DNA of 64,000 nt from Phycicoccus sp. CSK15P-2 (GTDB taxonomy: Bacteria > Actinomycetota > Actinomycetes > Actinomycetales > Dermatophilaceae), in contig NZ_JAFDVE010000020.1 in NCBI RefSeq assembly GCF_016888005.1, positions 27,257-91,256 of the forward strand. The letters are read 5' to 3'. The translations under genes and the position numbers were made by a program. Positions 7,495-16,635 of this stretch are shown here, piece after piece. How positions within the stretch are numbered: position 1 is the first letter of the stretch; every line of letters starts with the position of its first letter. The notes beneath the pieces were generated by a model. It saw only the letters and a list, made by a program, of their open reading frames with translations, ran no database searches and had not been told where the DNA came from.

Positions 7495-8349
7495 ATGTCT
7501 GTGCAGATGCAGGAACGGACGACCGACGAGCCCGTCGCGCCGCACGAGCCTGACAAGACCGCTCTCTCCGAAGACCCGGCCCGGCCGAACGGCCCGGCCC
7601 GCCCGAGCCGCCGAACGGTGGCCACCGGCCTCGCGTGGGCCGTCCCGGTGGTGGGCATCGGCGCCGCCGCCCCCAAGGCCTCCGCGTCCCCGTGTCCACC
7701 CGACAGCTACGTGATGTCGTGGGGCGGGTCGAGCACGACCTACACGCGCAACTCGTCCACGTCCGCCACCGCCGTCACCGACCCCGACGGCGCCGGGTGG
7801 ATGCCGCCGGTCACCCTGTCGATCGCGTCGGTCCTCGATGGCCGCATGGCCACGGGGAACGAGTCCGGCAGCCAGAACCAGAACCTGCGTATCTCGAGCG
7901 GCACCGTGGGAGGCACCTCCAGCCGCGGGCTCCAGCTCGAGCAGACGGTGACGGGGACGCGCAACTCCGTGCCCGGACGTAGTGCGCGTCAGACGGTGAC
8001 GTTCTCGTTCAGTAGACCCGTGACCGGCCTGTCCTTCACGATGACCGACATCGACGCCGTCCAGGGCGACTTCGTCGACATGGTCGAGCTGTCCGGGGCC
8101 TTCACCTACTCCTACAACTCGACCTGGCTGCAGGGAAGCGGCACCCAGGGTGACCCGCTTCGCCCGAGGTACTGGGGTGACCGGTCGGCCACCGAGAACC
8201 TCGGCAACGCGACGATCACGTACCCCGGCACGATCTCGAGCTTCACGATCGTCTACTGGAACAACGCTCCGTCGTTCAGCAACGCCGACCGCAACCAGAT
8301 CGTCACGTTCACCGACTTCTCGTTCCAGGTCATCCGGCAGGACTGCTGA
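7495..8349 (+). CDS. Secreted protein of unknown function with Tat-like signal
   Basis: 284 residues that I do not recognise as any named family. After an acidic, proline-rich stretch of about 38 residues comes SRRTVATGLAWAVPVVGIGAAA and an ASA cleavage site near residue 64, a twin-arginine-like signal peptide. The mature part is rich in Ser, Thr, Asn and Gly with alternating hydrophobic residues and reads as a beta-sandwich domain that could bind sugars or surfaces. Two cysteines remain, one the C-terminal residue and one just after the signal, and they may pair. No lipobox is present. The gene stands alone between the two 24-bp repeats. Confidence 0.7.
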   Translation: MSVQMQERTTDEPVAPHEPDKTALSEDPARPNGPARPSRRTVATGLAWAVPVVGIGAAAPKASASPCPPDSYVMSWGGSSTTYTRNSSTSATAVTDPDGAGWMPPVTLSIASVLDGRMATGNESGSQNQNLRISSGTVGGTSSRGLQLEQTVTGTRNSVPGRSARQTVTFSFSRPVTGLSFTMTDIDAVQGDFVDMVELSGAFTYSYNSTWLQGSGTQGDPLRPRYWGDRSATENLGNATITYPGTISSFTIVYWNNAPSFSNADRNQIVTFTDFSFQVIRQDC

Positions 8350-8374
8350 CCGACCCGCCGGGGCCTTTCGTCCC

Positions 8375-8401
8375 AACGGCCACGGCCGGTGCTCGGCCGT
8401 T
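8375..8401 (+). terminator. Weak hairpin after the secreted protein gene
   Basis: AACGGCC (8375-8381) pairs with GGCCGTT (8395-8401) about 25 bases after the stop codon. It is a possible terminator without a T-run. Confidence 0.3.
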
Positions 8402-8444
8402 CGGTCGGACCGTGATGACGGCGGGCGATCCGCGAGTGGGAAAA

Positions 8445-8468
8445 GTAAAGGCTAGGTAAAGTAAAGGT
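8445..8468 (+). repeat. GTAAAG-rich direct repeat, copy 2 (24 bp)
   Basis: Matches 7410-7433 at 22 of 24 bases, starting 1,035 bases later. Similarity continues loosely into a TCAAGGCCCCGG segment (TCAGGGCCCGG after copy 1). No open frame with a usable start follows, unlike copy 1. Confidence 0.8.
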
Positions 8469-8609
8469 AAGTCCTCGGTCAAGGCCCCGGAACGGCCGAG
8501 GAGCACCCCGGACCGCGGCGTGCCAGCGGCACCATCCCGGTCGGCCCCTCCGGTCGGCGCTCGCGCCGACGGTCGGCAGATGGCCGGCCGCGCCGCCGCG
8601 GTGCGGGGG

Positions 8610-8629
8610 CCGGGCCCTTCGGGGCCCGG
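8610..8629. terminator. Perfect 8-bp stem with TTCG loop
   Basis: CCGGGCCC-TTCG-GGGCCCGG is a very stable hairpin upstream of ftsK, four bases before a larger hairpin. It may end a transcript that begins near 8470, or one reading from the secreted protein gene. Confidence 0.5.
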
Positions 8630-8632
8630 TTC

Positions 8633-8681
8633 CGAAGCGGTGGCCCGCTCGATGACAGGGGTCGAGCGGGTCACCGCTTCG
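8633..8681. terminator. 20-bp stem, 9-base loop hairpin
   Basis: Arms 8633-8652 and 8662-8681 pair over 20 positions; the only non-Watson-Crick position is a G-T, which forms a wobble pair in RNA. The loop is TGACAGGGG. The wobble at the single variable position suggests selection for RNA structure. It could be a terminator, a processing site or part of a structured small RNA. Confidence 0.55.
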
Positions 8682-8761
8682 TCGCGTCCCGGGCAGACTT
8701 GGGCCTCGACGTGCCGCGTGTGACGCGTGAGTCTCGTGTGACTCTCGCGTAGCCTGCGACC

Positions 8762-11446
8762 ATGGCGACCCGCACGTCCTCCACGTCCCGCGCGCGCTCG
8801 GGCTCGACCCGGCCGAAGACCCGCTCTGGCGGGGCTCGCGCACGGAAGACCTCCGGCGGCGCCCGGTCGGGGGGTCTCCCGCTGCCGCTGCGTGCCGCAC
8901 AGACCACGTGGATGGGGGTCGCACACGCCACCGGGGCCGTCGCCCGCAAGGTCGGGGACACCGGCCGCGACCTCGACCCCGAGCACCGCCGGGACGGGGT
9001 CGGCCTCCTGCTCGTCGCCCTTGCGGTGGTCGTCGCGGCCCGCGAGTGGTGGGGGATGCCCGGCGCCGTGGGGGTCGTCGTGCATGCCGTCGTCGCCGGC
9101 ACCGTCGGCAAGGTCGCCTACGCCGTGCCCATCGTCCTGCTGCTCTTCGGCCTCCGGGTGCTCCGCGCTCCGCAGGACGAGGCCGCCACCTCCCGGATGG
9201 CCATCGGCACGACGGCGCTCGCCTTCGCCGCCTGCGGTCTCGTCCACGTCTCCGCGGACATTCCCACGCCGCCCGAGGGCGCGGACGGCATGCGCGCCGC
9301 CGGCGGCATCATCGGCTTCCTCGCCTCGAGCCCGCTCGAGGCCGCGGTCTCCGTGTACGGCACCGTCCCCCTCCTGCTCCTGCTCGGGCTGTTCGCCGTG
9401 CTCGTCCTCACCGCCACCCCCCTTCACCAGGTGCCCCAGCGGCTGCGCGAGGTCACCGACCGGCTCACCGGCCACGTGCCCGAGCCCGCGCCGGAGCAGC
9501 CGGAGAAGGCTTCGCGTCGCCGGAGCCGCGCCCGGGCGGCCGACCCGGAGGTCCCGCAGGAGGGCGACGAGGCCTTCGAGCAGGCCGCCGTCGTCGACCC
9601 GCACACCGGCAGGAAGCTGCGGCCGGGGCAGAAGCGCCCGACGCCGGCCGACCCGCCGGCGCCGGCGGCATCCGCCCCGGTGGCCAAGGCCCCGCTCGAG
9701 GCGCCGCCGACGAGCCAGCTGCCGCAGCGTGTGGAGCAGCTCTCGCTCGCCGGCGATGTCACGTACACGCTGCCGGACTCCGGGGTCCTCGAGCCCGGCA
9801 CCCCGCACAAGACCCGCAGCGCGGCCAACGACCGCGTCGTCGACGCGCTGACCCAGGTGCTCGACCAGTTCGACATCGACGCCCAGGTCACCGGGTTCAC
9901 CCGCGGCCCGACGGTGACGCGCTACGAGGTCGAGCTCGGCCCCGGCATCAAGGTGGAGCGGGTCACGGCGCTCTCGAAGAACATCGCCTACGCCGTCGCC
10001 TCCGCCGACGTGCGCATCCTCAGCCCGATCCCCGGCAAGTCCGCGATCGGCATCGAGATCCCGAACACCGACCGCGAGAAGGTCAGCCTCGGCGACGTGC
10101 TCCGCAGCCAGGTCGCCCGCGGTACCGAGCACCCGATGGTCATGGGCGTCGGCAAGGACGTCGAGGGCGGGTACGTCATCGCCAACCTCGCGAAGATGCC
10201 GCACCTGCTCGTCGCAGGAGCCACGGGCGCCGGCAAGTCGAGCTTCGTCAACTCGATGATCACCTCGGTCCTCATGCGATCGACCCCCGACGAGGTCCGG
10301 ATGGTGCTCGTCGACCCCAAGCGGGTCGAGCTCACCGCCTACGAGGGCATCCCGCACCTCATCACCCCGATCATCACGAACCCGAAGAAGGCCGCCGAGG
10401 CGCTGCAGTGGGTCGTGCGCGAGATGGACACCCGCTACGACGACCTCGCGCAGTTCGGGTACAAGCACATCGACGACTTCAACAAGGCGGTGCGTGCCGG
10501 CAAGGTCGAGCCGCTGCCCGGCTCGGAGCGGACGATCGCGCCGTACCCGTATCTGCTCGTCATCGTCGACGAGCTCGCGGACCTCATGATGGTCGCGCCG
10601 CGTGACGTCGAGGAGTCGATCGTCCGGATCACCCAGCTGGCCCGAGCGGCCGGCATCCACCTCGTGCTCGCGACGCAGCGCCCGTCGGTCGACGTCGTCA
10701 CCGGCCTCATCAAGGCCAACGTGCCCTCCCGGATGGCCTTCGCCACCTCCTCGCTCGCCGACAGCCGGGTCGTCCTCGACCAGCCCGGCGCCGAGAAGCT
10801 CATCGGCCAGGGTGACGCGCTGTTCCTCCCGATGGGGGCGAACAAGCCGATGCGCGTCCAGGGCGCGTGGGTCACCGAGACCGAGATCCAGTCCGTCGTC
10901 CGGCACGTCACCGACCAGCTCAAGCCCTCGTACCGTGAGGACGTCGTCCAGGCGCAGCCCAAGAAGCAGATCGACGACGACATCGGCGACGACCTGGACA
11001 TCCTGCTCCAGGCGGCCGAGCTCGTCGTCACCACGCAGTTCGGGTCGACCTCGATGCTCCAGCGCAAGCTGCGGGTGGGCTTCGCCAAGGCCGGCCGGCT
11101 CATGGACCTCCTGGAGTCGCGGGGGGTCGTCGGGCCGTCCGAGGGGTCGAAGGCGCGCGACGTCCTCGTCAAGCCGGACGACCTCCCGACGACCCTCGCG
11201 TTGATGCGTGGTGAGGACGTGCCCGAGGCCGACGTGCCGTTCGACGCCGAGGCCGACGAGGGGCAGCCGCTCGACGGCGACGCCCGCGCCCTGGCCCAGG
11301 CCGACGACGCCCGGAGCGACACCGCGGAGGTGCCGGTGCGCGACTACGGAGCCGACGCGCTCGAGGCCGAGCTCGACCGCTACCCGCAGGTGGAGGCCGA
11401 CGACGACGGCGGCGAGGACGCCTGGGAGCTCACCGGCCGTCGTTGA
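8762..11446 (+). CDS. ftsK: DNA translocase FtsK
   Basis: 894 residues. FtsK pumps chromosome ends through the closing septum and activates XerCD at dif. A basic 45-residue N-terminus is followed by about four membrane helices (about residues 80-218), a linker to about 330, and the motor: Walker A GATGAGKS at 486-493, the Walker B segment LLVIVDELADLM near 600, and ATQRPS. The C-terminal gamma winged-helix domain that reads KOPS sites is present (AELVVTTQFGSTSMLQRKL and KAGRLMDLLESRGVVGPS). The ATG lies six bases after TAGCCT, a leaderless arrangement. The MauE-thioredoxin gene ends inside its 3' end on the opposite strand. Confidence 0.95.
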   Translation: MATRTSSTSRARSGSTRPKTRSGGARARKTSGGARSGGLPLPLRAAQTTWMGVAHATGAVARKVGDTGRDLDPEHRRDGVGLLLVALAVVVAAREWWGMPGAVGVVVHAVVAGTVGKVAYAVPIVLLLFGLRVLRAPQDEAATSRMAIGTTALAFAACGLVHVSADIPTPPEGADGMRAAGGIIGFLASSPLEAAVSVYGTVPLLLLLGLFAVLVLTATPLHQVPQRLREVTDRLTGHVPEPAPEQPEKASRRRSRARAADPEVPQEGDEAFEQAAVVDPHTGRKLRPGQKRPTPADPPAPAASAPVAKAPLEAPPTSQLPQRVEQLSLAGDVTYTLPDSGVLEPGTPHKTRSAANDRVVDALTQVLDQFDIDAQVTGFTRGPTVTRYEVELGPGIKVERVTALSKNIAYAVASADVRILSPIPGKSAIGIEIPNTDREKVSLGDVLRSQVARGTEHPMVMGVGKDVEGGYVIANLAKMPHLLVAGATGAGKSSFVNSMITSVLMRSTPDEVRMVLVDPKRVELTAYEGIPHLITPIITNPKKAAEALQWVVREMDTRYDDLAQFGYKHIDDFNKAVRAGKVEPLPGSERTIAPYPYLLVIVDELADLMMVAPRDVEESIVRITQLARAAGIHLVLATQRPSVDVVTGLIKANVPSRMAFATSSLADSRVVLDQPGAEKLIGQGDALFLPMGANKPMRVQGAWVTETEIQSVVRHVTDQLKPSYREDVVQAQPKKQIDDDIGDDLDILLQAAELVVTTQFGSTSMLQRKLRVGFAKAGRLMDLLESRGVVGPSEGSKARDVLVKPDDLPTTLALMRGEDVPEADVPFDAEADEGQPLDGDARALAQADDARSDTAEVPVRDYGADALEAELDRYPQVEADDDGGEDAWELTGRR

Positions 11447-12437
11447 GGTCGGGCGCCGCGAGGTGCTCGCGGACCTCCTCGACGAATGCCACGACGGCGT
11501 CGGACCCGCGGACCGGTCCGCCGGCGAGCAGCCCGTCGGTGCCGACGAGGACAGCGGACGGAGTGCCCGTGGCCAGCGCGCGATGTGCAATGCCGTGGGG
11601 GTCGAACCAGGCGTGGCCGACGAGCCCCGGGTGGTCGCCCAGCTCGTCCGGCCCGCCGACGAGCACGGCGTGCACGGACACCGGTGCGAGCTCTGCCGCC
11701 CATACCGGGACGAGTGGCGCCACGCGGGCGCACGCGCCGCACGCCGGACGGACGAAGACGAGGAGCCGGGCCGAGAGCGACGCCATGTGCGTCAGCAGCA
11801 CGAGGTCGCCTTCGTCCGTGAGCAGCTGGACCTCCGGAACGGTGGCCCGCTCGTAGTCCTCGTCGTCGGACGTGCCGCCGGCCGTCCCCGCACCGTCGGA
11901 CGGGTTGCCGGCCGGCTCCGCGCCAGGGGAGCGCCACGTCACGAGGACGCCGACGGCCACGGCCAGGGCTGTGGCCGAGAGCCATCCCCACGTGGCTCCC
12001 TGCATCGCGGCCGGGAGCACGGCCACCCCACGCACCGCCGCGACGACCCCGAGGATCGCGGCGAGGACGAGCACGGCGTTGCGGACAACGGTCGCCCGCG
12101 TGACGCGGTCCTCGCCGAGCGGGCCGAAGCAGCCGCACTCGGCAGGCTCCGGCCCGGCGACCGCCCGGGACACCAGGACGAGGTAACCCGAGAACAGGGC
12201 GAGGACCATCACCGTCACGACGACGAGCGCGGCCCCGGTGGCGACGAGCAGCCAGAGGCCGAGCGCGACCTCGACCCACGGCACGGACCGCACGAGCCAG
12301 GGCGCCCGCAGCCGCCGGGGGACCGGGAGCGAGTCGACCGCGCGTCCCAGGGCAGCGGGGTCGCGCAGCCCCGCGGCTCCACCCAGGGCGAGGACGACCG
12401 CACAGGTGAGCAGCGGGAGGACGAGCGGGCTCGGCAT
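11430..12437 (-). CDS. MauE-like membrane domain fused to a thioredoxin-like domain
   Basis: 335 residues. The first 165 or so form four to five membrane helices of the MauE/DoxX type, with an ECGCFG motif (Cys101 and Cys103) after the second or third helix. A flexible acidic linker leads to a thioredoxin-like domain at about 200-335 with a CGAC pair (Cys233 and Cys236). MauE-type proteins are linked to disulfide relay and maturation of exported proteins, so an electron relay between the membrane cysteines and the CGAC domain is a reasonable inference. The topology of the CGAC domain is uncertain. It is convergent with ftsK (17-base overlap) and divergent from the channel-like gene. Confidence 0.75.
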   Translation of the reverse strand: MPSPLVLPLLTCAVVLALGGAAGLRDPAALGRAVDSLPVPRRLRAPWLVRSVPWVEVALGLWLLVATGAALVVVTVMVLALFSGYLVLVSRAVAGPEPAECGCFGPLGEDRVTRATVVRNAVLVLAAILGVVAAVRGVAVLPAAMQGATWGWLSATALAVAVGVLVTWRSPGAEPAGNPSDGAGTAGGTSDDEDYERATVPEVQLLTDEGDLVLLTHMASLSARLLVFVRPACGACARVAPLVPVWAAELAPVSVHAVLVGGPDELGDHPGLVGHAWFDPHGIAHRALATGTPSAVLVGTDGLLAGGPVRGSDAVVAFVEEVREHLAAPDLNDGR

Positions 12438-12474
12438 CCCGGCATTGTCGCCGAGAGCCGTCTACCGTGTGGCC

Positions 12475-13194
12475 ATGACGCTCATGTGGGAGGAGCTGCA
12501 GGAGCCGCCGTCGACGTGGGGGCGGTGGAAGGCCACCCTGCGCAAACAGCCGTCGGCCTTCCTCCTCGTCGCGCAGATCACCGTCATCCTCCTGCTGCCG
12601 TTCCTCCAGACCAGCGGCGAGCAGTACAAGGGCGTCGGTCGAGCCGTGATCTCGCTGCTCAGCCTCGCCGCCGTGATCATCGCCGTCTTCACAGTCCGCT
12701 CGACCCCGGCGCTGACCTGGCTGTCGGTGGGCCTCGGTGTACCCGCCACTGTCCTGGAGGTCTGGAGTCTCTTCGAGCCGGCGAACTCCGGGATCCTCGT
12801 GGCGGCGCACCTCGCGCTCGCGATCTTCTACCTCTACACGGCGTACGCGCTCATCTCGTACATGTTCGAGGACTACTGGGTCACCAAGGACGAGCTCTTC
12901 GCGGTCGGGGCCTGCTTCACCGTGCTCGTCTTCGCCTTTGCCTACCTGTTCCTCGCGATCCAGGAGGTCTGGCCCCACTCGTTCACCTCGTACGAGGGTC
13001 CGGGCCAGCGCAGCTTCCTCGAGCTGCTCTACTTCTCCGGGGCCAACCTCACGAGCGTCGGGCTCTCCGACGTCGGTCCGATCAAGCCCCAGGCGCGGGC
13101 CCTGGTCACGGTCGAGCAGCTGGGCGGGGTGCTGTACGTGGCGATGGTCATCTCGCGCCTCGTCGCCCTCACGGTGATGCGTGCGCGTCAGTGA
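12475..13194 (+). CDS. Potassium-channel-like membrane protein with altered selectivity filter
   Basis: 239 residues with about six hydrophobic helices. The last two flank a pore-loop-like segment FSGANLTSVGLSDVGP and end YVAMVISRLVAL, closely resembling the two-helix ion channel domain. The filter reads TSVGLSD (193-199) where potassium channels have T-V-G-Y-G-D, so the Tyr-Gly pair is Leu-Ser; selectivity may differ or be lost. The four helices before the pore are not an obvious voltage sensor. The start ATG is six bases after TACCGT (12463-12468), a leaderless arrangement; the longer upstream frame is rejected on that ground. Confidence 0.75.
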   Translation: MTLMWEELQEPPSTWGRWKATLRKQPSAFLLVAQITVILLLPFLQTSGEQYKGVGRAVISLLSLAAVIIAVFTVRSTPALTWLSVGLGVPATVLEVWSLFEPANSGILVAAHLALAIFYLYTAYALISYMFEDYWVTKDELFAVGACFTVLVFAFAYLFLAIQEVWPHSFTSYEGPGQRSFLELLYFSGANLTSVGLSDVGPIKPQARALVTVEQLGGVLYVAMVISRLVALTVMRARQ

Positions 13195-13213
13195 CCCCGG
13201 GCCGCACGGATGC

Positions 13214-14410
13214 TCAGAACGGCGCGGGGGAGCCGTCGAGGTCCTCGATGCGGGCCAGCGAGGGCCCTCGGTCCGCGGCGATCCCGGCGGCGGCGTCCTC
13301 GGCGTCCCCGAGGGCCCGCATCGCGTTCCCGCTCGCCAGCCGGGCGAGGTCGGCGTCGCTCCACCCTCGCTCGGCGAGGGCGGCCAGCAGGCGCGGGTAG
13401 CCGCTGACGTCCTCGAGGCCCTCGGGCTGGAGGTCCACGCCGTCGTAGTCGCCCCCGAGCCCCACGTGCTCGATGCCCGCGACCTCGCGCACGTGCTCGC
13501 AGTGCGCGACGACGTCGGCCACGGTCGCCGCCGGCGAGGGATGGCCGCGCCGGTACTCGGCCGTGAACTCCGTGTAGGCGACGATGTCGGTGGACGAGAT
13601 GCCCTGGGCGGCAGCCACGTCCGCCGCCACGAGGTCCCACTCGCGAACGGCCTGGCTGACGAACTTCGGGACGAACGCGACCATGCACACGCCGCCGTTC
13701 AGGGGGAGGCGCTCGAGGACGTCGTCCGGCACGTTGCGAGGGTGGTCGCAGACGGTGCGCGCGGACGAGTGCGAGAAGACGACGGGCGCCCGTGCCGTGT
13801 CCAGCGCGTCGTGCATCGTGTCCTGCGAGACGTGGCTGAGGTCGACGAGCATGCCGAGCCGGTTCATCTCCCGGACGACCTCGTGGCCGAACGCCGACAG
13901 CCCGCCGAGCACCGGCTCGTCGGTGGCCGAGTCGGCCCAGGGGACGTTGTCGTTGTGGGTGAGCGTCAGGTACCGGACACCGAGGGAGTACAGCATCCGG
14001 AGCGTCCCCAGGGACGAGTCGATGCTGTGGCCGCCCTCGGCCCCCATGAGCGACGCTATCCGTCGCGCGCCCCAGGCGCGCTCCACGTCGGCGCGGCTCG
14101 TGGCGAGGGCAAGGTGCTCCGGGTACCGGGCCACCATCGCGTGCACCGCGTCGACCTGCTCGAGTGTCGCCGCGACCGCGGCGTCCCCTGCGAGGTCGGC
14201 CGGGACGAAGACCGACCAGAACTGCGCGCCGACCCCACCCGCCCGCAGCCGAGGGAGGTCGGTGTGGGTCGGCAGCCCTCCCGCGGCGAGGTCGAGGCGG
14301 GACCAGTCGTAGGCGACCCGCCTGCGCGCCTCCCACGGCAGGTCGTTGTGCCCGTCGAACACCGGCGAGGTGTCGAGCAGCGTGCGGATCCGTCCCCCGA
14401 GCTCGTCCAT
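13214..14410 (-). CDS. Membrane-dipeptidase family (M19) zinc dipeptidase
   Basis: 398 residues of the renal-dipeptidase (M19) family, which hydrolyse dipeptides, including some with D-amino acids. The zinc site is visible: FDGHNDLPW (His21 and Asp23), the glutamate in GAEGGHS, DLSHVS and VFSHSSAR histidines, and GGDYDG near the C-terminus. There is no signal peptide, so it is probably cytoplasmic. I start at ATG 14410; a TATGGT box lies eight bases upstream on the minus strand. The larger open frame that runs upstream is antisense to rimO and not real. It is divergent from rimO and convergent with the channel-like gene. Confidence 0.9.
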   Translation of the reverse strand: MDELGGRIRTLLDTSPVFDGHNDLPWEARRRVAYDWSRLDLAAGGLPTHTDLPRLRAGGVGAQFWSVFVPADLAGDAAVAATLEQVDAVHAMVARYPEHLALATSRADVERAWGARRIASLMGAEGGHSIDSSLGTLRMLYSLGVRYLTLTHNDNVPWADSATDEPVLGGLSAFGHEVVREMNRLGMLVDLSHVSQDTMHDALDTARAPVVFSHSSARTVCDHPRNVPDDVLERLPLNGGVCMVAFVPKFVSQAVREWDLVAADVAAAQGISSTDIVAYTEFTAEYRRGHPSPAATVADVVAHCEHVREVAGIEHVGLGGDYDGVDLQPEGLEDVSGYPRLLAALAERGWSDADLARLASGNAMRALGDAEDAAAGIAADRGPSLARIEDLDGSPAPF

Positions 14411-14479
14411 GCGGCGGGACCATACCGGTCGACCACCGGGGTGTCCGGGCGAGCCACCCGCCGCAACTAGAGTGACGAC

Positions 14480-15898
14480 ATGACGACGAGGGCCAGCCGT
14501 GGCAGCGTCGCGCTCGTGACCCTGGGCTGCACCCGGAACGAGGTCGACTCCGAGGAGCTCGCGGGGCGCCTCGCGGCCGACGGATGGGACCTCGTCGACG
14601 ACGCCGCCGACGCCGACGTCGCGCTCGTCAACACGTGCGGGTTCGTCGAACAGGCGAAGAAGGACTCCATCGACACCATCCTCGAGGCCGCCGACCTCAA
14701 GGAGTCCGGGCGGACCCGCGCCGTGGTCGCCGTCGGCTGCCTCGCCGAGCGCTACGGGAGGACCCTCGCGGACGAGCTGCCCGACGCCGACGCGGTGCTC
14801 GGCTTCGACTCCTACGCCGACATGTCCGGCCATCTCCGGGCCGTGCTGGACGGTGCCCGCCCCGAGGCGCACGTCCCCACCGACCGTCGGCGCCTGCTGC
14901 CGCTCACCCCGGTCGAGCGCCCGGCCGCGACCGGGGGGGTCTCGCTCCCGGGCCACGACGCCGGCGTCGTCCGCAGTCGGCTGGACTCCCGGCCGTGGGC
15001 GCCGCTGAAGATCGCGAGCGGCTGCGATCGGCGGTGTGCCTTCTGCGCCATCCCGATGTTCCGCGGCTCGTTCGTCTCGCGGCGCCCGTCGGACGTGCTG
15101 GGCGAGGCGCGGTGGCTGGCCGGGCAGGGTGTTCGAGAGCTGTTCCTCGTCAGCGAGAACTCCACGTCCTACGGCAAGGACCTCGGCGACCTCACCCTGC
15201 TCGAGACGATGCTGCCCGAGCTCGCGGGCATCGACGGTGTCGAGCGGGTGCGGGTGTCCTACCTCCAGCCGGCCGAGGTCCGCCCTGGGCTGCTCGAGAC
15301 GATGGCCGCGACACCGGGGGTCTCGCCCTGGTACGACCTCTCCTTCCAGCACGCCTCGCCGACCCTGCTCCGGCGGATGCGCCGGTTCGGTGGCACGGAG
15401 GCCTTCCTCGGCCTGCTCGACGGCGTGCGTGCGCGCCAGCCGCTGGCCGGGGCGCGCAGCAACGTCATCGTGGGCTTCCCCGGTGAGACCGAGGCCGACG
15501 TCGACGAGCTCGAGCGCTTCCTCGTCGATGCCCGGCTCGACGTCGTGGGCGTCTTCGGCTACTCCGACGAGGACGGCACCGAGGGCGAGTCCCTGGACGG
15601 CCACCTGCCCGAGGACGTCGTCGCCGAGCGCGTCGAGCGGATCTCGGGGCTCGTCGAGGAGCTGACGGCACAGCGTGCTCGCGAACGGGCGGGGGAGACC
15701 GTCGTCGTCCTCGTCGAGGAGCACGACGCGGACGACCCCGCTGTCGCCGTCGGGCGGGCCGACCACCAGGGCCCGGACGTCGACGGCGTCTGCCAGGTGC
15801 GGGTGCCCGGGGGAGCGCCGCTGCCCGCGGTCGGCGACCTCGTCCAGGGAGTCGTCGTCGGGTCCGAGGGCGTGGACCTCCTCGTGGAGCCGCGATGA
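14480..15898 (+). CDS. rimO: Ribosomal protein S12 methylthiotransferase RimO
   Basis: 472 residues. RimO adds a methylthio group to an aspartate of ribosomal protein S12. The N-terminal UPF0004 domain carries three cysteines ([35 protein letters not shown]; residues 17, 53, 87) for one iron-sulfur cluster. The radical SAM motif CDRRCAFC (182, 186, 189) binds the second, and a TRAM-like domain ends the protein. CTRNEVDSE and AFCAIP separate it from MiaB, which is encoded at 38195. The ATG is six bases after TAGAGT (14468-14473). pgsA overlaps its stop codon. Confidence 0.93.
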   Translation: MTTRASRGSVALVTLGCTRNEVDSEELAGRLAADGWDLVDDAADADVALVNTCGFVEQAKKDSIDTILEAADLKESGRTRAVVAVGCLAERYGRTLADELPDADAVLGFDSYADMSGHLRAVLDGARPEAHVPTDRRRLLPLTPVERPAATGGVSLPGHDAGVVRSRLDSRPWAPLKIASGCDRRCAFCAIPMFRGSFVSRRPSDVLGEARWLAGQGVRELFLVSENSTSYGKDLGDLTLLETMLPELAGIDGVERVRVSYLQPAEVRPGLLETMAATPGVSPWYDLSFQHASPTLLRRMRRFGGTEAFLGLLDGVRARQPLAGARSNVIVGFPGETEADVDELERFLVDARLDVVGVFGYSDEDGTEGESLDGHLPEDVVAERVERISGLVEELTAQRARERAGETVVVLVEEHDADDPAVAVGRADHQGPDVDGVCQVRVPGGAPLPAVGDLVQGVVVGSEGVDLLVEPR

Positions 15899-16635
15899 GC
15901 GAGCGTCCCGCCCGGCCGACCCGCCCGGTACGGCCCGGCCCGCTGGCCGAGGGACGGGCCAGCGACCCGTACCGCGTCGGCATCGACCCCGCGAGCCCCG
16001 CGGTTCCCGAGACCGGTCCGAGCGCGTGGAACATCGCCAACTACCTCACGGTGGCGCGCCTCCTCCTCGTCCCGATCTTCGGGTGGTTCCTCCTGTCCGA
16101 CGGCGGTGAGCGGCCCGTGCTGCGCTGGGTGGCGTTCGTCGTGTTCGCCGTGGCGATGGTCACCGACCGCGTCGACGGCGACCTCGCGCGCAGCCGCGGC
16201 CTCGTGACCAACTTCGGCAAGGTCGCCGACCCCATCGCCGACAAGGCGCTCGTCACGATGGCCCTCGTGGGGCTCTCCAGCATCGGGGAGGTGCCGTGGT
16301 GGGTCACGGTGGTCGTTCTCGTGCGGGAGTGGGGCATCACCGCGATGCGTTTCTGGGTCATCCGGCACGGGGTGATGGCCGCGGGGCGCGGGGGCAAGCT
16401 CAAGACGCTGCTGCAGACCTTCGGGATCGGCTTCTTCCTGTGGCCGCGATGGACCCTTCCGGCCGCGGGCTTCTGGGACGCCCTCGCGTGGGGTCTCCTC
16501 GGTGCAGCCGTCGCCGTCACGGTCGTCACGGGCGTCGACTACGTCGTCCAGGCCCTCCGCCTGCGGCGCACGAGCGAGCGGACGGCGCGCAAGCGGGCGG
16601 CACGTGCGGCCCGTCAGGCGGAGCGCCGGGGATGA
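15895..16635 (+). CDS. pgsA: CDP-diacylglycerol-glycerol-3-phosphate 3-phosphatidyltransferase
   Basis: 246 residues. It makes phosphatidylglycerol phosphate at the membrane, the precursor of phosphatidylglycerol and cardiolipin. The CDP-alcohol phosphotransferase signature D-x2-D-G-x2-A-R-x8-G-x3-D-x3-D is visible as [12 protein letters not shown]...[10 protein letters not shown] (about 90-116), with one extra residue between G and A. A 45-residue hydrophilic N-terminal extension precedes the first helix. The ATG overlaps the rimO stop (ATGA), giving a rimO-pgsA operon, a conserved actinobacterial pairing. Confidence 0.92.
   Translation: MSERPARPTRPVRPGPLAEGRASDPYRVGIDPASPAVPETGPSAWNIANYLTVARLLLVPIFGWFLLSDGGERPVLRWVAFVVFAVAMVTDRVDGDLARSRGLVTNFGKVADPIADKALVTMALVGLSSIGEVPWWVTVVVLVREWGITAMRFWVIRHGVMAAGRGGKLKTLLQTFGIGFFLWPRWTLPAAGFWDALAWGLLGAAVAVTVVTGVDYVVQALRLRRTSERTARKRAARAARQAERRG

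Larger units (their letters stand above)
8350..8761. other. 412-base non-coding region between the secreted protein gene and ftsK
   Basis: No convincing gene: the 67-codon frame at 8520-8723 has no ribosome-binding site and no recognisable content. The region holds, in order, a weak hairpin (8375-8401), the second GTAAAG-rich repeat (8445-8468), a hairpin CCTCGG/CCGAGG (8473-8501), two strong hairpins (8610-8629 and 8633-8681), and the ftsK -10 box TAGCCT (8750-8755). It could specify a small RNA of roughly 200 bases starting near the repeat and ending at the hairpins, but this is inference. Confidence 0.5.

Noticed and set aside
8520..8723. 67-codon frame in the pre-ftsK gap
   Set aside because: No ribosome-binding site, and it crosses two strong hairpins. 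The region looks like RNA structure rather than coding DNA.
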